Below are positions 1 to 7,559 of a stretch of DNA of 64,000 nucleotides, piece by piece. Position 1 is the first letter of the stretch. Every line of letters starts with the position of its first letter. Both the position numbers and the translations under genes were made by a program. Source of the DNA: Myroides odoratus (GTDB lineage Bacteria; Bacteroidota; Bacteroidia; Flavobacteriales; Flavobacteriaceae); assembly GCF_001549985.1 (NCBI RefSeq), contig NZ_LROZ01000005.1:186967-250966 (forward strand), written 5' to 3'. Below the pieces are notes generated by a model. That model made no database searches. It was not told the DNA's origin and worked only from the letters and a program-made list of their open reading frames with translations.

Positions 1-676
1 CTCCATCGCTTTTGTCGGTATAAACACGAGTAATCATGATACCACAGTTGACTAAATCTGCACGAAGTTGGGCATCAAGTTCTAGCCAATCATTTGTTTT
101 AAGAATCCAATCGATTAGTAGCTCTTCAGCAATTTCAATTTTTGGTCTGTCTTTTATTGCAACAAATAATTCAAGTTCTTCTTCGTCTTCAGGTACAAAT
201 GAATTAGGCATTAAATCGATTCCTAATTCTTTTTTTGCTTTGTTTAATAGACTAAAGCTTGTCATATACTTTCGATACTCATTCATCTTCTCTTCATTCA
301 TTTTAACCGTTATCTTATCGGTTGAACGAATATCAAGAGAATAGTTTTCTGGCGACATACCATTAATCACGATGTTACAAAACTTTCGAGCGATATTGAT
401 ATATCGGAAGTCAATGTTTAGATACTTTAAGCTGTTTTTATTGCTCGCTAAAAGCTTTTTGAATTGATTAACGTCTTTCTCCCCACGAACAAACTTTCGT
501 TTATTTACAATGGACTCTCGTCGAGTATTGAAAGCACAATTACCACTTCCTATAATTCCACCTGCAAACCATTGGCTAGAAATGAATCTTGCCACGTTAA
601 GTCCGTACTCTTTTTCTTTCTTCTGTTCAAATGGAACAAAAGGATCTATTGGTTTTAAATTGTTATCTTGTTTCAT
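1..676 (-). CDS. Phage portal protein, N-terminal part (cut by left edge)
   Basis: An open frame of 225 codons runs from an ATG at 676 to the window edge without a stop. It begins MKQDNNLKPIDPFVPFEQ and contains the stretches RKFCNIVINGMSPENY and KMNEEKMNEYRKYM. This pattern of a small N-terminal region, a conserved I-NGM segment and then a lysine-rich helical segment resembles portal proteins of crAss-like phages. The start overlaps the 3' end of the terminase gene by 14 bp, and TerL followed by portal is a standard order. The portal forms the dodecameric DNA gateway of the capsid. Identification rests on position and general resemblance, since most of the protein is missing. Confidence 0.72.
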   Translation of the reverse strand, partial: MKQDNNLKPIDPFVPFEQKKEKEYGLNVARFISSQWFAGGIIGSGNCAFNTRRESIVNKRKFVRGEKDVNQFKKLLASNKNSLKYLNIDFRYINIARKFCNIVINGMSPENYSLDIRSTDKITVKMNEEKMNEYRKYMTSFSLLNKAKKELGIDLMPNSFVPEDEEELELFVAIKDRPKIEIAEELLIDWILKTNDWLELDAQLRADLVNCGIMITRVYTDKSDG

Positions 677-2906
677 ATGCTTTGGAAATGTAACCTGAGT
701 TATCGTATGTAGTGAATGGATTTATATCTAGTGGTTTTTCGGGTTCTTCTAGTTGAACTTTTACTCTACTTTGATTCGCAATTAATGCAAGTGAGGAAGA
801 AATGTAAGCATCATATTTAGTTCTATTATTTGGGTCAACATCTTTCCATTGTATTAAAGTCCTAGTAAAAGGCATGTTTCCCATTTCTCCAATTGGTCTG
901 TTTGAACTATCCCTTGCTACTCCAATATGATCTTCAATGAAAGCCTCGACAGCATAAAATTGTTGGTCTCCAATTTTACTATCTTGAGGAGGCACACCGC
1001 CATATTCTTTTTCAGTAGGACTTAACTCTGACCACTTCTTAAAAGGATTATTTAAAACGAAATGTCTATATCCTCTATCTTTTACATATTGCAAAAACTT
1101 TTCATTTGAAAGCTCTGGTAGAAATGGCATTGAGTAATAAACGTGAACCATAATTACATCTTCAAAGAAGTAATCTACTTTCTTTGCTCTATCAATGTAT
1201 TCAACTATAATTTTTTCATTTGGAAAATAAGCATTGTATTTTGTAGCAATATGTATAGAACCTTGAGAGCCTCGCCCATCTACTGTTTTACTTCTATTGT
1301 AAGGATCGACTCCTCCTGCTCCAATATGAGTATTTTTAGGAGCCCAAGCCATAACCCCATGAAACATTCTCTTCTCTTTTAAGTTTCGTATTTCTTTCGG
1401 AGGATGACAACCTTTTCTAATCCAAAATCTTCCACTTACAGGATCTGGTTTCCAAATAACTTCTGTATCTTGTATTCCGTCCTTCCAAATTAAATTACCT
1501 CTTTCAACATCATCATTAACGTAGGTATTCGCATCTTCATCAAGCTCATCTGAATTATGCTCAATTTGTTCAGTTAGATGAACTAAATTAAAAGCACAAT
1601 CATCACTTTCGTCACGGAAAGCATCTGAAGGAGAGTCTGGAAATTGACGTTTAAATTCATATTCTTTTTCGGGATCATCTTTTAAAGCTTCTATTTCTTG
1701 TTTCAAGAATGTATCTGCACCAATTGAAACCTTTTTCCCAAGGTCATTTGTAATTGGCTCTTTCGGGTCCTCAACAATACTAAATCCGTATTCATCAAAG
1801 AAACCTTCTAAACAATATTTAGCAGCAATAAATATTCGATATAATCCTGATTTTGTTTGACCGTTTTTGTTTCGGTTTTCTACATTACTATCATCCCAAA
1901 TTTTCTTGAATCCTGCACCTCCTTTTTTCATTGCGTTTACAGTTGAAACAACCATCGACTTTCCAACGATATTACTACCCAATCTATGGGCAGTTTTTAC
2001 AATTTGCCAATACTCATCAAATGGAACTTCTTTAGGGTATTTTCCTGATTCATCTAAAAGGGAGCGGAATATTTCCTCACCATCCATCGCATTCATTTCA
2101 GTATTATGCCAGGAGATAGAAGTATCTAAACCTTGACCTTCTTCCACTGTTTCGCCTTGCTTACGTTTCTTAGTTTGCTCAGTGAATACAAGTTCGGTCT
2201 TAGGAGTATTGGTACCGTCTGTTTCGGGTTTAAAGAAAGGAGGGTAACGTTTAAAGGCACGTACTAAGCGATTGAAAATCTTTTTAGCGTCATTACCTTT
2301 CTTGGAGATCATCCCAAGTATTTTGTTTTCGTGGATAGAACCACTTTCAAGCATTTCATTATTACCAAGTGCGGATGCTCCAAAACGTCTATTCTTAACG
2401 TACTGCATTCCATAACAGCGTTCATCGGCTTTACAAGCCTCCCAAAACACCATTAATTCATTTTGGATAATACGAAGCTTAGGATAATCAGAACCTTCGC
2501 GAAACCATTGCAGAAAATGCCAGTAAGTACCAGTCATGTAAACTGGATTGCCATTTAAGTAAATCCAAATCCCTTCATCACGGTACTTGAATTGTCGTTC
2601 TACAAATTCAGTAAACTTTGCATCCCAACAATTTTCAGCATTCATTCCTTTGGGTAATTCTTCTCGTACCCATTTTTGAAGCTTTTGAGGTTTGTCAAAA
2701 TTGATTATTTCTTTTTTATCAGGTATTTGAGGTAACCCGATTGGTATGCCATAAACATCAAATATTTCGCCAAGAGTACCATCTTTTGAAATAATTACAA
2801 CATCTATAATAGCGTTATAACCATACTCCCAAGATTTTGTTTTATTCTTGGCAATACGGAGTTTTTCATCAACTCTATCTTCAATCTTAGTACCTAAGTA
2901 ATACAT
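663..2906 (-). CDS. Terminase large subunit (DNA-packaging motor)
   Basis: This 747-residue protein would power DNA translocation into the prohead and cut the concatemer. The N-terminal half has an atypical Walker A of the RRxGxS kind (KNRRFGASALG near residues 168-178), preceded by YWHFLQWFR, as in crAss-like TerL. A candidate ATPase acidic segment (HNTEMNAMDGEE) lies near 262-275. The C-terminal half has GVDPYNRS near residue 530, which fits the first metal-binding aspartate of the RNase H-like nuclease, and KYDAYISSSLAL near 700. Length fits the family. It is followed directly by the portal start. No small terminase is recognised, although the short gene just upstream is a possible candidate by position only. 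Confidence 0.88.
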   Translation of the reverse strand: MYYLGTKIEDRVDEKLRIAKNKTKSWEYGYNAIIDVVIISKDGTLGEIFDVYGIPIGLPQIPDKKEIINFDKPQKLQKWVREELPKGMNAENCWDAKFTEFVERQFKYRDEGIWIYLNGNPVYMTGTYWHFLQWFREGSDYPKLRIIQNELMVFWEACKADERCYGMQYVKNRRFGASALGNNEMLESGSIHENKILGMISKKGNDAKKIFNRLVRAFKRYPPFFKPETDGTNTPKTELVFTEQTKKRKQGETVEEGQGLDTSISWHNTEMNAMDGEEIFRSLLDESGKYPKEVPFDEYWQIVKTAHRLGSNIVGKSMVVSTVNAMKKGGAGFKKIWDDSNVENRNKNGQTKSGLYRIFIAAKYCLEGFFDEYGFSIVEDPKEPITNDLGKKVSIGADTFLKQEIEALKDDPEKEYEFKRQFPDSPSDAFRDESDDCAFNLVHLTEQIEHNSDELDEDANTYVNDDVERGNLIWKDGIQDTEVIWKPDPVSGRFWIRKGCHPPKEIRNLKEKRMFHGVMAWAPKNTHIGAGGVDPYNRSKTVDGRGSQGSIHIATKYNAYFPNEKIIVEYIDRAKKVDYFFEDVIMVHVYYSMPFLPELSNEKFLQYVKDRGYRHFVLNNPFKKWSELSPTEKEYGGVPPQDSKIGDQQFYAVEAFIEDHIGVARDSSNRPIGEMGNMPFTRTLIQWKDVDPNNRTKYDAYISSSLALIANQSRVKVQLEEPEKPLDINPFTTYDNSGYISKAYETR

Positions 2907-2951
2907 TCCTATTTAAGCTTTTAAACTTCAATAGGCTTTTTGTTTTGACAA

Positions 2952-3302
2952 TTATTTTTTGGTGTGCCTTTTTAATGGGTTTTTATTGGCTGGTGTTGAT
3001 TTAGATTCTTCTTCATTTTCTACAACATCCCAAAATGTAGGATCATTAAGTTCTCTTTCTAATTCATTAATCTTTCCAAGTATCCCATCTGCTCTGTCCA
3101 AAGCAGCATCTCGCACACCTAAGAAAGAATACAATTGTTGTTCTGCTGTTTTTAGTATATCTCCATCTTTATCTGTAATATCAGTGAAAGTAGGAAGTGG
3201 TTTAGACACAGCATTAAAAGTATCATCTACTAACTTTTGATATTTCTCAATAAGCGTCGGAATCTCATTTTTTCGCTTCTCTTGTAATTTTCCGTTACTC
3301 AT
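2952..3302 (-). CDS. Small helical phage protein of unknown function
   Basis: This 116-residue protein starts MSNGKLQEKRKNEIPTLIEK. I chose the ATG at 3302, one base after the stop of the upstream gene, over a TTG three codons earlier. It looks largely helical with a possible coiled coil (residues 75-92) and a basic tail (NPLKRHTKK). It lies between the GroES-like gene and terL. By position it could be a terminase small subunit or a scaffold/assembly factor, but no diagnostic motif is visible. Confidence 0.6.
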   Translation of the reverse strand: MSNGKLQEKRKNEIPTLIEKYQKLVDDTFNAVSKPLPTFTDITDKDGDILKTAEQQLYSFLGVRDAALDRADGILGKINELERELNDPTFWDVVENEEESKSTPANKNPLKRHTKK

Positions 3303-3303
3303 A

Positions 3304-3897
3304 CTATCCAACTTTAGCTAAACAATCTTTTGTTCTAATCCAAGTATATTCTTTACCATCGATATACACATCAACTCCGTAGTAGTCGTTATAACGTATG
3401 GTGTCACCTTTACTTACTTCATCTCTAAGCAAATCATCATTTGGAATTTCGACAATAGCTATTCCTTTTAATGCTTTAGGTTTTGAAATTTCAGTAATTA
3501 TTAAACCGGATTTCTTTTCTTCTCCAGAATCCATCACTTTAGAAACGATTACATTTTCATTAAAACCTTTCCATTCGCTATTTTCATCCTTTCGGATAGC
3601 AAGTATCATGTTTGCTTGAACTTTAAAGAATCCTTTGTGTCCTGATATTTCATTGTTAACTCCTTTTCCATGGTCATAAAGGTTTTGAAAATAAATTGTT
3701 GGATCAATAAAAGCTTGATATCCTACAATGTCCTCGCCCTCATAGTTTAATGGCATTGCTTTAATTTCTACTTCTCTTTGAGCCAATCGTTTTTGTAGGA
3801 ATCGGTTATCTCCAAAAAGTTCTAATCCACTTTCTGTTTTGAAAGTTTCATTAAAGACAATGTCTGTATAAACAATAAAGTCATGTATTGATTTCAT
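3304..3897 (-). CDS. GroES-like co-chaperonin domain protein of the phage
   Basis: This protein has 197 residues. Its C-terminal half reads like a GroES barrel: a SGLIITEI strand, a GIAIVEI strand, then GDTIRYNDYYGVDVYIDGKE and finally WIRTKDCLAKVG. These match the family pattern of GD-V-F--Y-G, a KIDGEEY-type turn and a terminal ILA-V strand. The first 60 residues are extra and unrecognised. T4 gp31 shows that phage GroES proteins can cap host GroEL to fold the major capsid protein, and the position ahead of the packaging genes fits an assembly role. The gene begins a short transcription unit with its own putative promoter at 3923-3930, just after the terminator of the lysis genes. Confidence 0.68.
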   Translation of the reverse strand: MKSIHDFIVYTDIVFNETFKTESGLELFGDNRFLQKRLAQREVEIKAMPLNYEGEDIVGYQAFIDPTIYFQNLYDHGKGVNNEISGHKGFFKVQANMILAIRKDENSEWKGFNENVIVSKVMDSGEEKKSGLIITEISKPKALKGIAIVEIPNDDLLRDEVSKGDTIRYNDYYGVDVYIDGKEYTWIRTKDCLAKVG

Positions 3898-3922
3898 AGA
3901 TAAAAACTATTACGAGTTAATT

Positions 3923-3930
3923 CAAAGATA
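3923..3930 (-). promoter_or_regulatory. Putative late promoter -7 box TATCTTTG
   Basis: The reverse strand carries TATCTTTGA, a match to the Bacteroidetes TAnnTTTG box, 26 bases upstream of the GroES-like start. The same nonamer occurs at the promoters near 12.3 and 17.8 kb. No well-spaced -33 TTTG is visible. Confidence 0.5.
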
Positions 3931-3969
3931 GAAAAATTCTATGTAAATTTTATACAAATTACACACAAA

Positions 3970-3998
3970 ACAATAAAACCGATTATTTTAATAATCGG
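3970..3998 (-). terminator. Terminator after the spanin gene
   Basis: A perfect 9-bp stem (CCGATTATT/AATAATCGG) overlaps the last codons of the spanin gene and is followed on the reverse strand by TTTTATTGTTTTG. It separates the fibre-and-lysis unit from the GroES-terminase-portal unit. Confidence 0.6.
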
Positions 3999-4426
3999 CT
4001 TAGTTTTTTCAAGGGTTTTCTAAATATGTAAATAAGAAATACTATTAGAATTAAAGGCAGAATAATCCCCCACCAATTGAACTGCTTTCGGTCAGTTATT
4101 TTATCTTTTGTTGTGCTCTTATCCTTGGTGCTTTCTTGAATATCCTCTTCTTTTTTATTTTCTTTTTCAACACTTTCTTCTTTTCCTTTTTCCTTTTCTT
4201 CGGAACTCGGATTATAGATTGTTCGTTTACCATCTTTTTCAACTATAGAATCGGCTTTAAAAATTCTTGAAGTCTCGTATATTTTAATCTTACTTCTTTC
4301 AATTTCAAGCTCTTTTATTTTTACACTAAGATTGGTTTCGATATCATTGATTCTCTTTTGTAATTCTACTTTACGCGAACCGCAGTTCATTAAAAGAATT
4401 GAGAGTAGGATGATTGAATACTTCAT
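3983..4426 (-). CDS. Probable unimolecular spanin (lysis lipoprotein with C-terminal membrane anchor)
   Basis: This 147-residue protein has a short lipoprotein-like signal ([15 protein letters not shown]) with Cys15 as candidate lipidation site, a coiled-coil and highly charged K/E-rich middle (residues 18-105), and one C-terminal membrane segment (WWGIILPLILIVFLIYIF) followed by a basic end. An outer-membrane lipid anchor plus an inner-membrane anchor in one chain is the layout of u-spanins such as T1 gp11, which fuse inner and outer membranes in the last lysis step. It sits directly after the endolysin, with a TAATG stop/start overlap. The lipobox LMN-C is not canonical, which leaves some doubt about lipidation. 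Confidence 0.72.
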   Translation of the reverse strand: MKYSIILLSILLMNCGSRKVELQKRINDIETNLSVKIKELEIERSKIKIYETSRIFKADSIVEKDGKRTIYNPSSEEKEKGKEESVEKENKKEEDIQESTKDKSTTKDKITDRKQFNWWGIILPLILIVFLIYIFRKPLKKLSRLLK

Positions 4427-4980
4427 TAGGCTTTAAATTTAAAGTCATTTAATCGATTCATCCATCCATTAATAAATCGTTTTTGAGTAGGATTGTTTTT
4501 TACAATATCATTTAAAAACTTTACTCGTGCATCAAATACTTTTTTGAAAAATTCTGCTTGGTTAACAGCATTCAAAGCATTAATTGTTTTTGGACCAACA
4601 ATACCATCCTGGGTAACCCCTAAAATTCTTTGAGGAATAATGATTCCCCACTTGCCAGATCCCCAATACCAGTCAACAAGAATATTAGCTACTGATTGAT
4701 TTTTTATTTCATTAGCACGCCATTTGTCCCAGTATCGGCGGAGCACGTATTTAAAATCGGATTGATTTAATAATTTTATGTCTTCAGCATCAATCTTACC
4801 ATCATTGTTTTTATCATAGCCATAGTGTCGCCATGTTTCGAGAGTAATTCCCATATTAGTGGCCCCTCCTTTATCTATTGGATCATTTACAAACCCACCT
4901 TCCCATTTAGCAATTATGGGACCGAGTAATTCTATTTCTGCATCTAAAGCGAAATTTTCGAATGTAGTATAAGTTGCCAT
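4426..4980 (-). CDS. Endolysin, glycoside hydrolase family 108 with peptidoglycan-binding C-terminus
   Basis: The 184-residue enzyme should cleave the glycan strands of peptidoglycan. The hallmark WEGGFVND...GGATNMGIT is present, with Glu27 as the expected catalytic acid. [13 protein letters not shown] segment (residues 56-67) looks like an EF-hand calcium loop inserted in the domain. The C-terminal half ([16 protein letters not shown]) matches a PG_binding_3-type module. I start at the ATG at 4980 because the 22 in-frame codons upstream overlap the holin end and are not typical of the family. No signal peptide is visible, so it needs the holin for release. Confidence 0.9.
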   Translation of the reverse strand: MATYTTFENFALDAEIELLGPIIAKWEGGFVNDPIDKGGATNMGITLETWRHYGYDKNNDGKIDAEDIKLLNQSDFKYVLRRYWDKWRANEIKNQSVANILVDWYWGSGKWGIIIPQRILGVTQDGIVGPKTINALNAVNQAEFFKKVFDARVKFLNDIVKNNPTQKRFINGWMNRLNDFKFKA

Positions 4981-5020
4981 TTCAATTCGATTAAAAGTGA
5001 AAGGCTTTTTGTTTTGACAA

Positions 5021-5548
5021 TTATTCTTCTTTATTCTTACTATCAAAGAAGGCTTTTAAATCGCCATTCTTTTCAAAATCATAAAGCTTTTTCATTATAA
5101 ATTCAGGTGGATACTTTCCATTGCTCATAATGTATACATTCTTAAAAACTTTGGATGTTGGGTAAAGTAGAGTAGTAATTTGAATGGTTATTTTAAATAG
5201 TTCTCCTACAATATTATTTCCTGCGGTATATCTCAACATTTCAAGCATAATATAAACAACAGAAACAGTTAATATCATTATCCCATTTCTAGCAAAGAAA
5301 CCTCCCCAACTAAAGCTTTTATTCTTAACATGGAATGCAATACCAACCCCCATATTTATAAACAATGCAATACACATAAACTGCCCGAATTGCTTATTTT
5401 CTGAAAACCACCAACCAACTATATCCACTAAAAATGCAATCGGAGCTAATCTGTATAAAATAGATAAGTAGTAATCTATCCTATCTGGCCACTTAACACA
5501 CGGTTCTGACAATAATGTTATTCTAGTAAGGATTTGTTGTATGTTCAT
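5021..5548 (-). CDS. Holin-like membrane protein
   Basis: This 175-residue protein has about four hydrophobic segments (roughly residues 30-48, 55-75, 85-105, 115-132) and a charged C-terminus ([13 protein letters not shown]). The size, topology and position directly before the endolysin fit the phage holin 4 family common in Bacteroidetes phages, which makes lesions in the inner membrane for endolysin export. Its start overlaps the preceding stop at 5548. Confidence 0.72.
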   Translation of the reverse strand: MNIQQILTRITLLSEPCVKWPDRIDYYLSILYRLAPIAFLVDIVGWWFSENKQFGQFMCIALFINMGVGIAFHVKNKSFSWGGFFARNGIMILTVSVVYIMLEMLRYTAGNNIVGELFKITIQITTLLYPTSKVFKNVYIMSNGKYPPEFIMKKLYDFEKNGDLKAFFDSKNKEE

Positions 5549-5853
5549 TACTCCATGTTTTTAAATTCCCCAGTCATCTGATTGATATTTACTCTACCGT
5601 ATGTTTGCGTAAACTCGTTTATGAGCTTTTGCCTTTCAAAAAGAACTTCTGAATTGGAGCCATCTAAAACGTTTTTTGCTTGTTTCAGTTCAAACTCACG
5701 TTGATATAATTCTGCGGCTTGTTGGTTGATTTGTTCTAACTTCTGATTAGATTCTTGCAATTTTGCCAAATGTAACGGAGAGATTTTGTTTACTGTTTCT
5801 TCAACTTTATCCTCTACTGATGTTTTTGTTTGTGTTTGTTTTTCTTTGTTCAT
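5548..5853 (-). CDS. Small coiled-coil phage protein, unknown function
   Basis: This 101-residue polar protein is rich in Gln, Glu and Lys, with a predicted coiled coil from about residue 28 to 85 (ESNQKLEQINQQAAELYQRE). It has no signal peptide or membrane segment. It is translated immediately before the holin and may be a lysis or tail accessory factor. No family is recognised. Confidence 0.6.
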   Translation of the reverse strand: MNKEKQTQTKTSVEDKVEETVNKISPLHLAKLQESNQKLEQINQQAAELYQREFELKQAKNVLDGSNSEVLFERQKLINEFTQTYGRVNINQMTGEFKNME

Positions 5854-5864
5854 TTTTTCTATTT

Positions 5865-6752
5865 TTAAATTAAAGGTTCTTTTCTGAAAATTCCTGACCT
5901 AGCTTCACCAATGTATATCTGAAGAATAGGCAAATCATTTACGTTTAATAGATTTCTATCTATCGTTATTTTGTTTTGGCGGAAAGCTTCAAAAGACAGC
6001 TTCTGTCCAGGTTGTATTAAGTTTTCGAAGTATCGAATACAGTTAATTCCTGATATTGCTTCGATATATATTTTAGCGGGATATTCTCCATTTAAGAACG
6101 TATTGAAGAAGTCAATTACTTCTTGGCTATTGGTTGTCAATGTTGAGTTGTTGACACTATAATTTAACGCCTCTGAAATATCCCTATGATTGATATATTG
6201 AGTTCGCTCTAAATTAAAAATATTCAATTGAGCAAGGACATTAAAATTCAAAACTATATGCCCTATAGAACCATAATCTGTCGCTTCTGCATACATATAA
6301 TAGAATCGCTGTCTTGTATCTTCTGTAAATCTCACTCCATCATCTGACCATAAGAAGTCAACATGTCCTACGCGCGTTTCATATTGTCCAGCTCCACCAC
6401 CATAACTAAAACCAATTTGATTATTTTCGAGATTATCTTTTTTTATGATATCGCCAACAATCAAATCTCGGTGAGGGTGACTTGCATAATCGCTACTTCT
6501 TACATTCATATTAGATATTTCAGCAATTTTTAAAGCTTTGAAATCTCTTCCTTGATTTGGCTTATATGGTGGAAAAGTGTCTGTTGTTACATCAAATAAT
6601 GTTAGATTGTAACCTTTCGCTGTATCATTTACAATACTATCTAATTGGTTATCGTGTGTAATATCCTTGTCCGTCCAAGTGATTACGTTGCTTCCTGTTC
6701 TTATACTTGAACTTGATGTATCTCTTACTGCTATTAATCTTAATTCTGCCAT
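5865..6752 (-). CDS. Virion-associated protein, unknown family
   Basis: This 295-residue protein begins MAELRLIAVRD. Its aromatic, beta-rich sequence contains SYGGGAGQYETRVGHVDFLW and a conserved-looking C-terminal block (LPILQIYIGEARSG). The first ten residues resemble those of the adjacent upstream gene (MSELKIIATNN), which suggests a shared docking peptide or duplication. It lies three bases after that gene in the fibre cluster, so a tail or baseplate role is likely but not shown. Confidence 0.6.
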   Translation of the reverse strand: MAELRLIAVRDTSSSSIRTGSNVITWTDKDITHDNQLDSIVNDTAKGYNLTLFDVTTDTFPPYKPNQGRDFKALKIAEISNMNVRSSDYASHPHRDLIVGDIIKKDNLENNQIGFSYGGGAGQYETRVGHVDFLWSDDGVRFTEDTRQRFYYMYAEATDYGSIGHIVLNFNVLAQLNIFNLERTQYINHRDISEALNYSVNNSTLTTNSQEVIDFFNTFLNGEYPAKIYIEAISGINCIRYFENLIQPGQKLSFEAFRQNKITIDRNLLNVNDLPILQIYIGEARSGIFRKEPLI

Positions 6753-6754
6753 AA

Positions 6755-7549
6755 TTACAATCCGCTATATTGACCACTTCCGATGTCAGCAACATCGAAT
6801 GTGATGATTGTTGTAACCCCTTCTGCTGTACCTGGAGGATAAAAAGCTTTCATCTCTCCCGATTCTAAATTAGCTGCCATAAATTCATCTCCATTATTAA
6901 TACGAACTCCATTAAAAGTTATGATAGCAGTTCCTTGTATAACACGCGCAATTACTTTTAAAGGCGCGTCATTTTCAGGATCTCCATAAGGAGGTGTAGT
7001 ATCAAACGTGAACGCATTTATATTGATAGGTACTAACACCCCAATCGGACAGTCTATGGTGTTATTTCCGATAGAATTTGGCGGTTGATTGACTCCTGAT
7101 ACAACATCAATAAATAACTTAGCAGATTCATTGATGTAATCTGAAATTGCACTACTACCCGAATCGAAAGCGGATGCCGTGTATTCCACATAGTCACTCC
7201 CTATTGTATTTCCTTTTACTTTAAAAAGGCTCCCGTCTAAATTAGATTTGCTTATTTCTCCATTTTGTACAGTGTTATTCACATAACGTAATACTTGACC
7301 ATTATTGGTCAAAGTGGCAATTGTAGCAGTTCCTGAAGGGCGCAAAATATTCTCTACATTTATTCCTGGTGCAAGTACTTTTATCCCAGCAATTGGCCTT
7401 CCAAATTCATGTAGATAACTAGGGGTTGAGTTAGTTAATTCTGCCCTCGTGATATTTACTGTTTGCCCAACAACAACTCTCACTCGTACATCTCCGATTC
7501 TTTCAGGAGGAAGGTTATTGTTGGTCGCTATTATCTTTAGTTCTGACAT
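6755..7549 (-). CDS. Virion-associated protein, beta-rich, unknown family
   Basis: This 264-residue protein begins MSELKIIATNNNLPPERIG. It is rich in Thr, Asn, Gly and Val without obvious repeats, consistent with immunoglobulin-like beta domains (for example residues 165-230). A segment reading ITFNGVRINNGDEF is typical of beta-sandwich domains. It lies between the large tail fibre and another structural gene and is probably part of the adsorption apparatus. Confidence 0.58.
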   Translation of the reverse strand: MSELKIIATNNNLPPERIGDVRVRVVVGQTVNITRAELTNSTPSYLHEFGRPIAGIKVLAPGINVENILRPSGTATIATLTNNGQVLRYVNNTVQNGEISKSNLDGSLFKVKGNTIGSDYVEYTASAFDSGSSAISDYINESAKLFIDVVSGVNQPPNSIGNNTIDCPIGVLVPININAFTFDTTPPYGDPENDAPLKVIARVIQGTAIITFNGVRINNGDEFMAANLESGEMKAFYPPGTAEGVTTIITFDVADIGSGQYSGL

Positions 7550-7559
7550 ATTTTATCTT

